A stretch of 37,920 bases of DNA from Candidatus Cloacimonadota bacterium (GTDB lineage: Bacteria > Cloacimonadota > Cloacimonadia > JGIOTU-2). Position 1 is the stretch's first letter. Each line of letters opens with the position of its first letter. Both the position numbers and the translations under genes were made by a program. The DNA lies in the NCBI GenBank assembly GCA_023129415.1, contig JAGMCF010000089.1:1-37920 (forward strand), read 5' to 3'. Shown here piece by piece: positions 31,929 to 37,920 of this stretch. The notes beneath the pieces were generated by a model. That model was not told the origin of the DNA. It worked only from the letters and a program-made list of their open reading frames with translations, and ran no database searches.

Positions 31929-34900
31929 TTAAAAATCCGCTCTTACTTCCATCCTTAACTGATTTCTAACTTCAGATTCAGGATATTTTTCTGTATAGTA
32001 TTTTAGAAATCCAGTAATATACTTACTAAACTTATAATCAAATTGCAAAGTTGCACGAGTTATTATACCATTCCGTTTATTTATCAAAACATTTGCAAGA
32101 TAGTCAGAACCTTCTCTTTTATTACTTTGAAAATAAAATTGTGCCATAATATGATATTTACTTCCAGAATTATACACAAAAGATGGTTCAATTTGATAAG
32201 AATAAATCTGATATGATTCTGAGCCATCTTCCTTATTTCCTTTCTCAAAATCGTAACCAAATTCAGTAGAAAAAATCATATTATAATTGAATTTATATCC
32301 GATGTCAGTTGAGATTCTATAATTTTTTGATTTCAAAAAATCCGCAGTTTGATAATTTGATGTTCGGTTCTTATATGAAATCTCATTTTCTAAATTCCAC
32401 TTATTAATATTATATAAATTAAGCTCAAAATTCCACTCATCCTGCCATAATTTATCAAAAATTATATTCTGATCTACATCCAAATACTGTTTGTCCATTT
32501 TTTTTGTTTTCTCATAAAGCAGTTTCGTAACAATCTTATTCTTTTTAATATTATACCAGATTTGCTCTCTGAATTTTTGATAACCATAATCAGTGTAATC
32601 TTTATTCATCAAAGCATTTTTCCGTAATAGATAAAGATCCATTTTGTGTGGAGTTCGGGATTTCTCCTGAATAGAAATATCAGATGTAAACAACAATTTA
32701 CTTAATAAATTTACAAACTGCGAATTCTTTCCCTCGTTCCCAAGCCCCAGCTTGGGAATGAAACGAGCCGGGTTTAAAGTTATATTCCAATTAAACTCCA
32801 ACTCTGTGATAGGCTGAGGGTTACCAATTCTTGTGATTTCATAATCATAATCACCATCTTCCTGATAAAATCCAAGACTATCATAAATGCCTCTTCCATA
32901 ACCTACAAAAACAAGTTCTCTTACTTTAGGAAAGATTTCCAGATTTCCTATTTTGTAATTAAATCTATTATAAATACTTCTTTTAAGAAAATTCATAGAA
33001 ATCTGAGTATTAATCAAATCAAATTTTGAGTCTTGCATTCCATTGAAATAAGTATTCTTTCTGTGTGAATATTCAGATCTTATGTTGAATTTCTCGCCAC
33101 CATGATAAATATTCCCTTTCCATAAATCAGCTTGCTTAAACTTCTGCCAGTTTATATTAAGACTATCTTGATTCTCGCGTTCATATTCCAGAGTCATCTT
33201 AACTTTACCAAAATCAAAGTTGGTCCTATAAAAGTTCTTATCAATTTTTATTCCATGAGAGAATACTCCTTCTGATTCAAATCTCCTTTCATAATAACCA
33301 GCCATTAAATTAACAAAATCATATTTATAATTTCCATTCAAATCATGAACTTCCTGTTTTAAAGTCTGATTATTCAAAATATTAGATTCTTCTGATATGC
33401 GTGAATAATTATAATTTATTGATGGAATATATGGAAAATCTCGATTTTGAAAGTATGAAAATCGATTTGAAAGATTTCTGCTTTTAGCAATTGATTTCAT
33501 ATTTTTTTCAGAAAATTTAGTTCTGTTTTTTACCCAGTTTTTTTGAGCCAGAGGCTCATCAGCCTTTGGCTGAATTTCAAACCTAATATCTCCACCGTAT
33601 TGAACGGCATCTACAGTATCTACCTCAATAAATTGATAATTTTCATATTCAGTTTCTGCGGATTCAGTTCTTGTTAATGGATGAAAATTTTTATCAATAT
33701 ACTGATAGAAAAACGAATTTTCAGTTCTTCCGAAGTTAAAAATATCACTTTTAAATTTTAATTCATTATATAATGCAAAACCATTATCATCCTCATCATC
33801 CATTTTTGAGAAGCTATTTTTATCATAATTTGATATTATTCCTTCAGAATAAATTGAAACTTTACCAAGATTCAATTTTGCACCAAAATCAAGATTAAGA
33901 TTTTTTTCTGGCATTGGCAATTGGATTTCTGGAATATAATCTCCATTTCCATCCCCTACCCATTCATATTGATTATATCCAGATTTTTTATAAGAGCCTT
34001 TTCCATCTCCTACATAGGAGAAACTCACAAGAAAATTCCCTGTTGAATCAAATCCAATATATTCATAATGTGTATCAACTTTAATATAATTTCCACTACC
34101 AACAGCAACAGAATCAACACCGGATTTACGAGCTTTTGTTGGATCATCACCAGCTTGAGATAAAATCTCTTTATCATAAGAAGAAAAAGTATAATTCAAA
34201 GGCTTTTCTTTATCATTGTTATTGGATAAAATCTTAAAAAATAGTTCAGCATTATTATCAAAAAGTGAGAAATTTCCTGAACCTAAATAGAAATTGCTTC
34301 GGAAATCCTCTGCTGAATATTCATAATCAGCAATAATATATGAATCTTCTGTTATGACATTTTTGTTTTTAAATGTTAAAGAACCTTCATTGTAATCAAT
34401 TGTATAATCGTCTCCTCTTGAGAGCAATTTTCCATTAAAGTAAATTTTTTCTGTTCCAGACAGAATCTTAACATTCGAGCTACTCTTTCCAGGAAGGTAA
34501 TACGGACCTTGCTTTCCTTCAACACCATAAAATTTGTGAGATATAAAATCACCATTGGATATTGCGGCTGAAATATCAAATTTATTTCTCCCAGCTAATT
34601 GGAAATTTACACCTTCTAATTTATACTCATAATTTGCAAAATGAGTATCGTCAAATTTACAAAAGAAATCCCCAAATGAAAGTGCATAATTACCTGAATA
34701 AACTTTGATAAACATCTTATCTAATTCACTTATTTTTTTTGTAGTGCCTTCTGGTGCGATAGGAGAGTTATTATCTGAAAGTTGAGCTTTGATAAATATT
34801 TTATCAGACAATTCTCCATCAAGTTGTAAATATAAAGATTGGTCAAAATCCATATCCTCCTGATTTCCAACTGAAATAGAAAAACTTTTACTCCCAGAAA

Positions 34901-35312
34901 TATTCAAATTAGATGAGGAAGGATATTTAGAACTCTTAGTTTTAATTCTTATTGGACGATAATCTTTTTTATCAGATATTATCTTCTTTTTAAATTTTGA
35001 GAATGAATATTTCAGTTCCTCTGGAAAAACCTTAAAACTAACAATAATTTCTGTATCTTCTAAATATAATTTAAAAATTTTAATTTTCCCCTCTTTATAA
35101 AAGATTTTGTAATCTATGTTTTTTTTGAGTGTATCACTTTGAACTATAACCTTCTCTGAATTAGATATAATATTTTGAAAATCAAGATCATAAGATTCAG
35201 TATTATCTTTTATTTTGATTATCTTTTTCTTATCCAATAATGAAAAATATTCCTGAGAAAAAGCTGTAGTAAAAAGCAAAATGGGAATAATTATAAATAG
35301 TAATTGTTTCAT
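31929..35312 (-). CDS. Large outer-membrane beta-barrel protein of unknown function
   Basis: An 1127-residue protein with signal peptide MKQLLFIIIPILLFTTAFS. The N-terminal 350 residues are beta-rich and include a pattern known from large FCB surface proteins: KIYFNGKLLSRGDDYTIDYN followed by EGSLTFKNKNVITEDSYIIADYEYS-like strands. From about 350 to the end there are dense amphipathic strands with aromatic belts, ending RMEVRADF, a barrel terminus. It could be a porin-like or secretion barrel; I cannot name a family with certainty. Residues of about 849-860 (IPKLGLGNE) are encoded by a dispersed palindrome. It is transcribed convergently with the small barrel gene. Confidence 0.8.
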   Translation of the reverse strand: MKQLLFIIIPILLFTTAFSQEYFSLLDKKKIIKIKDNTESYDLDFQNIISNSEKVIVQSDTLKKNIDYKIFYKEGKIKIFKLYLEDTEIIVSFKVFPEELKYSFSKFKKKIISDKKDYRPIRIKTKSSKYPSSSNLNISGSKSFSISVGNQEDMDFDQSLYLQLDGELSDKIFIKAQLSDNNSPIAPEGTTKKISELDKMFIKVYSGNYALSFGDFFCKFDDTHFANYEYKLEGVNFQLAGRNKFDISAAISNGDFISHKFYGVEGKQGPYYLPGKSSSNVKILSGTEKIYFNGKLLSRGDDYTIDYNEGSLTFKNKNVITEDSYIIADYEYSAEDFRSNFYLGSGNFSLFDNNAELFFKILSNNNDKEKPLNYTFSSYDKEILSQAGDDPTKARKSGVDSVAVGSGNYIKVDTHYEYIGFDSTGNFLVSFSYVGDGKGSYKKSGYNQYEWVGDGNGDYIPEIQLPMPEKNLNLDFGAKLNLGKVSIYSEGIISNYDKNSFSKMDDEDDNGFALYNELKFKSDIFNFGRTENSFFYQYIDKNFHPLTRTESAETEYENYQFIEVDTVDAVQYGGDIRFEIQPKADEPLAQKNWVKNRTKFSEKNMKSIAKSRNLSNRFSYFQNRDFPYIPSINYNYSRISEESNILNNQTLKQEVHDLNGNYKYDFVNLMAGYYERRFESEGVFSHGIKIDKNFYRTNFDFGKVKMTLEYERENQDSLNINWQKFKQADLWKGNIYHGGEKFNIRSEYSHRKNTYFNGMQDSKFDLINTQISMNFLKRSIYNRFNYKIGNLEIFPKVRELVFVGYGRGIYDSLGFYQEDGDYDYEITRIGNPQPITELEFNWNITLNPARFIPKLGLGNEGKNSQFVNLLSKLLFTSDISIQEKSRTPHKMDLYLLRKNALMNKDYTDYGYQKFREQIWYNIKKNKIVTKLLYEKTKKMDKQYLDVDQNIIFDKLWQDEWNFELNLYNINKWNLENEISYKNRTSNYQTADFLKSKNYRISTDIGYKFNYNMIFSTEFGYDFEKGNKEDGSESYQIYSYQIEPSFVYNSGSKYHIMAQFYFQSNKREGSDYLANVLINKRNGIITRATLQFDYKFSKYITGFLKYYTEKYPESEVRNQLRMEVRADF
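32733..32767. repeat. CTCGTTCCCAAGC palindrome inside the large barrel gene
   Basis: CTCGTT-CCCAAGC and GCTTGGG-AATGA-AACGAG form a hairpin with loop CCCA. The same CATTCCCAA/TTGGGAATG wording forms the nested palindrome at 20472-20512 between genes. Here it is in frame. Confidence 0.8.
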
Positions 35313-35350
35313 TGTTTAATTACAAGTAATAGCACACAAAAGTATGCAGA

Positions 35351-35377
35351 CCCCATTAAATATATAATTTAACGGGG
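35351..35377. repeat. Degenerate CCCCGTTAGATA-type inverted repeat
   Basis: CCCCATTAAAT and ATTTAACGGGG flank ATATA, followed by CAAGC as in other copies (15466). The rest of 35313-35467 has CTGTGTTCTTCAG and CAGTGTTTTTCTGTG text. No gene was seen. Confidence 0.55.
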
Positions 35378-35467
35378 CAAGCTGAAGCAATGAAAAACGC
35401 TGAAAAAAGAACTATGTATATCTTAATCTGTGTTCTTCAGTTTCTATCAGTGTTTTTCTGTGACAAA

Positions 35468-35881
35468 TTAACCATGCTCCTTAGGAATCACAATTGCCAA
35501 AAGTAAATATAAAAGAATTCCAAACCCAATCGAAAAAATAAGAAAAATAAATATTATTCTCATCAAAATAGAATCTATATCAAAATATTCTGCTAAGCCG
35601 CCACAAACTCCGAAGATAATTCTATCTTTTTTGTTTAAAGTTAAATTCTTTTTTTCTTTATTCTCTTCTACAACAAGTTCGACATAATCATTAGGTTTCT
35701 TGGGTATAATGAAAATTGCAATAATGTATGTAATAATCCCAGCTCCTCCCATTAAAGTAAGTAACACCCAAATAATTCTAACAATTGAAGCATCAATATC
35801 AAAATATTCTGCAAAACCACTACAAACTCCAGCAATTTTCTGGTTCTTCAATTCGCGATATAATTTCTTTTTTACTTTCAT
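35468..35881 (-). CDS. Protein with two tandem PspC domains
   Basis: A 137-residue membrane protein made of two PspC (phage shock protein C) domains: residues about 5-62 (IAGVCSGFAEYFDIDASIVRI ending FIIPKKP) and 82-136 (IFGVCGGLAEYFDIDSILMRI ending IVIPKE). Each has one long hydrophobic helix region. PspC-type proteins sense or counter envelope stress. The internal duplication is clear by eye. Its ATG overlaps the stop of the permease gene (TAATG), so the two are translationally coupled. Confidence 0.92.
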   Translation of the reverse strand: MKVKKKLYRELKNQKIAGVCSGFAEYFDIDASIVRIIWVLLTLMGGAGIITYIIAIFIIPKKPNDYVELVVEENKEKKNLTLNKKDRIIFGVCGGLAEYFDIDSILMRIIFIFLIFSIGFGILLYLLLAIVIPKEHG

Positions 35882-37731
35882 TATTTATCTCTTTTTCTTT
35901 CTGATAATAAAATTATATTTCTTAAATCTTCAATATTCTTAGCTTTTAACCAGCGTCTTTCAAAACTTGGATCTTGTACAATTTGTGCTATTGACATCAA
36001 TGCCCGAAGATGAAAATTGCGTTCATCCCGAGAACCAATCAATACAAAAACTGTATTAACTGGGGGTAAATCTTCAGAGAAAATGATACCTTCTATGCAT
36101 CTTGCTAAAATAATATCAAATTTTTTATTTCCCTCAATAATAATATGAGGAATTGCCATACCGGGTTGTAAAGCTGTTGTTGATTGCTTCTCTCTTTTAA
36201 TCAAAAGGTTATACAACATATCTGCATTTATATTTTGCCTGTTTGATAGATGTCCCGCAATAATCTTAAAGAATTCCTCAGCAGTCATTGACTCCTCAAT
36301 ATCCAATATTTCGCATTTATTGATAAGTTTGTCAAATCTATCTTCAACAATATCATCTCGTTGTACTAAAATACTTTTTAATTCGCTGACAAGTGTAGAA
36401 CTTGCTATTTTCTTATCTGTAATCCTTTCTACAATATGTATCAGAGCAGATTTCCTTTTAACTCTAAATTGGACATAAATCAGATACCAGAGAAATGATA
36501 GGACTATGAAACAACCAGTAATAACCAATGGGATTTTACCCATTTTAAAAATTAAGAACCCATATATAATAATTGCACCTATCTGAATCCAGGGATATAA
36601 TGGTGAACGAAATGAGGGACGGTATGTCTGAATCTTGCTTTCTCGCATAACAATAACTGAAATATTAACATAAAGAAATAGAATTATCTTCATTGTTGAA
36701 GCAGCTTTCACAAGATTCTCCAGATTTAAAAAGGAGATCATAACAATCATAAAAAGACTTGTAAGAATTATTGATATATATGGAGTATATGTTTTCTTGC
36801 TTATCTTTCCAAAAAAATCAGGCAGCAAGTGGTCTCTACTCATTGCAAGAGGAAATCGAGAAGCAGATAAAATCCCTGCATTCGCAGTTGAGAAAAAAGC
36901 GAAAAGTGCAGCTATAGCCAGAATTATCACCCCAAATGAGCCCATAAATACACGAGCTCCATCAGATATAGGAGTAAGGGAATTGGTTAATTGCTGTGGA
37001 TTTAGAATTCCAACAGTTACAAACACCACGAAAGCATAAAAGATAAGAACAATGAAAAAAGATAAAAACATTCCTAATGGTAAATTCCTTTTAGGATTTT
37101 TTATCTCTTCTGCTATACTTGCTACCTTTGTAATACCACCAAAAGAAATAAAAACTAATCCAACCACTGATATGATAGAGCCAAATCCTTTTGGCGAAAA
37201 CGGGATGTATCTATTCAAATCTATATTTCTTATTCCAAACGCACTATAAATAAAAAGTATTCCTAAGAGAGTTAACACCAAAATAATCTGAAATTTTCCA
37301 GTAAATTTAACACTTATAAGATTCAGTATAGTAAAAATTATGCAAAAAGCCACAGCTATGACTTTGATTTGCATTCCTGTAATTGATGGAAAAATAAGAA
37401 TAGTAAAAGCTCCAATACCAATAAGGGCAAATGCGCTTTTTAGAGCGAGACTAAACCAACTGGCTAATCCGCCCAATGTACCTGCTGCAGGTCCCATACT
37501 TCTTTCAATAAAAAAATAACTCCCACCAGCTTTGGGCATTGCAGTTCCAAGTTCTGCTTTTGATAATAAACTTGGTATAAAGATGATACCAGCAATTAAA
37601 TATGCGACAATTACAGAAGGACCACATTTGGCAAAAGCAATGCCGGGTAAAACAAATAACCCTGAACTTATCATTGCTCCTGCAGCAATACAAAATACTT
37701 CAAGAAGACCTAATTGCTTTTTGAGTTTCAT
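35881..37731 (-). CDS. APC-family amino acid permease fused to a PTS EIIA (fructose/nitrogen type) domain
   Basis: A 616-residue protein. Residues 1-425 are an APC transporter of about 12 helices with GAMISSGLFVLPG (18-30), GGSYFFIERSMGP (69-81) and SFGGITKVASIAEEIKNPKRN (196-216). Residues about 460-612 are an EIIA type-2 domain with the phospho-accepting His in GMAIPHIIIEG (H529) and a second conserved His in RNFHLRAL (H574). The fusion suggests transport controlled by phosphorylation from the PTS or by PtsN-like regulation; no HPr or EI gene is nearby. AAGGAA lies before the ATG. The substrate is unknown. Confidence 0.93.
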   Translation of the reverse strand: MKLKKQLGLLEVFCIAAGAMISSGLFVLPGIAFAKCGPSVIVAYLIAGIIFIPSLLSKAELGTAMPKAGGSYFFIERSMGPAAGTLGGLASWFSLALKSAFALIGIGAFTILIFPSITGMQIKVIAVAFCIIFTILNLISVKFTGKFQIILVLTLLGILFIYSAFGIRNIDLNRYIPFSPKGFGSIISVVGLVFISFGGITKVASIAEEIKNPKRNLPLGMFLSFFIVLIFYAFVVFVTVGILNPQQLTNSLTPISDGARVFMGSFGVIILAIAALFAFFSTANAGILSASRFPLAMSRDHLLPDFFGKISKKTYTPYISIILTSLFMIVMISFLNLENLVKAASTMKIILFLYVNISVIVMRESKIQTYRPSFRSPLYPWIQIGAIIIYGFLIFKMGKIPLVITGCFIVLSFLWYLIYVQFRVKRKSALIHIVERITDKKIASSTLVSELKSILVQRDDIVEDRFDKLINKCEILDIEESMTAEEFFKIIAGHLSNRQNINADMLYNLLIKREKQSTTALQPGMAIPHIIIEGNKKFDIILARCIEGIIFSEDLPPVNTVFVLIGSRDERNFHLRALMSIAQIVQDPSFERRWLKAKNIEDLRNIILLSERKRDK

Positions 37732-37757
37732 TAATATTCCTTAGATAATAACTTCTT

Positions 37758-37920
37758 ATTTTATAGTATTACAAAAAAACATTTGTTTTTTCCGCAAGTG
37801 GCTGATCTGCCTTTGGCATAATGGCAAAGATATTTTGCATTCCATCAAAATTTACTGATTAATTAACTCAAGTTTCGCACTTGGTAACTCTATTTCCTTT
37901 GTAACACGGAACTCTGTTCC
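37758..37920. repeat. Upstream region of the permease gene with repeats
   Basis: 37758-37774 is identical to 1893-1909, and 37824-37864 is closely similar to 1931-1970, both upstream of minus-strand genes. 37863-37878 repeats the ACTCAAGTTTCGC arm of the element at 24440. CTGATCTGCC at 37803 recurs near 24671. No gene is visible up to the window edge. Confidence 0.6.

Overview
This is an AT-rich window from a Gram-negative, probably anaerobic bacterium of the Fibrobacterota-Chlorobiota-Bacteroidota (FCB) neighbourhood. Candidatus Cloacimonadota or a similar uncultured phylum fits best, but that placement is inference. It rests on PorV-like and other beta-barrel outer-membrane proteins, a patatin-Omp85 protein, a Bacteroidota-type serine palmitoyltransferase-like enzyme, a two-subunit glycine decarboxylase, ferredoxin-linked chemistry and a short anaerobe-type ThiC. 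I found no rRNA, tRNA, CRISPR array or transposase gene.

Layout. 218-9555 is all on the minus strand: argS, a four-helix-bundle (S23-like) protein, then a housekeeping run read rseC-folB-folK-nucleoside kinase-sugar nucleotidyltransferase-HIT-LytR_C-rsfS, preceded by a PorV-like barrel and an mtaD-type amidohydrolase. 9828-26630 is all on the plus strand: an 1826-residue Ser/Thr kinase-histidine kinase fusion, gcvPA-gcvPB, a ferredoxin with a geranylgeranyl-reductase-family flavoprotein, a TPP riboswitch controlling thiE-thiM-thiC-thiD, and a polyprenol-kinase-like plus glycosyltransferase pair. 26700-29039 (minus) is the patatin-Omp85 protein. 29682-31874 (plus) holds the alpha-oxoamine synthase and a small barrel. 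31929-37731 (minus) holds an 1127-residue barrel, a double-PspC protein and an APC permease fused to a PTS EIIA domain.

How the genes work together. The thi genes make the pyrimidine half of thiamine (ThiC, ThiD), salvage the thiazole half (ThiM) and join them (ThiE); no thiazole synthesis gene is here. FolB and FolK are consecutive folate steps. Ferredoxin plus GGR-type reductase and the CTP-dependent lipid kinase-like protein plus polyprenyl-phosphate glycosyltransferase point to isoprenoid-lipid metabolism. Several genes serve the envelope.

The most unusual aspect is the intergenic DNA. It is crowded with small dispersed palindromic families: a TCCCGAT/ATCGGGA core with TTCGT and CTACGGAGAA flanks; CCCCGTTAGATA inverted repeats; TTCGTG-rich strings just before start codons; TTCGGAG strings just after stop codons; and a 196-bp MITE-like element with terminal inverted repeats. 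Three palindromes lie in frame inside protein-coding genes. At two genes, dNK and thiE, the start-codon region itself is duplicated with palindromic DNA between the copies. A LytR_C-domain gene is split by a 10-base homopolymer and would be restored by one extra base. These are the parts of the window most worth following up.
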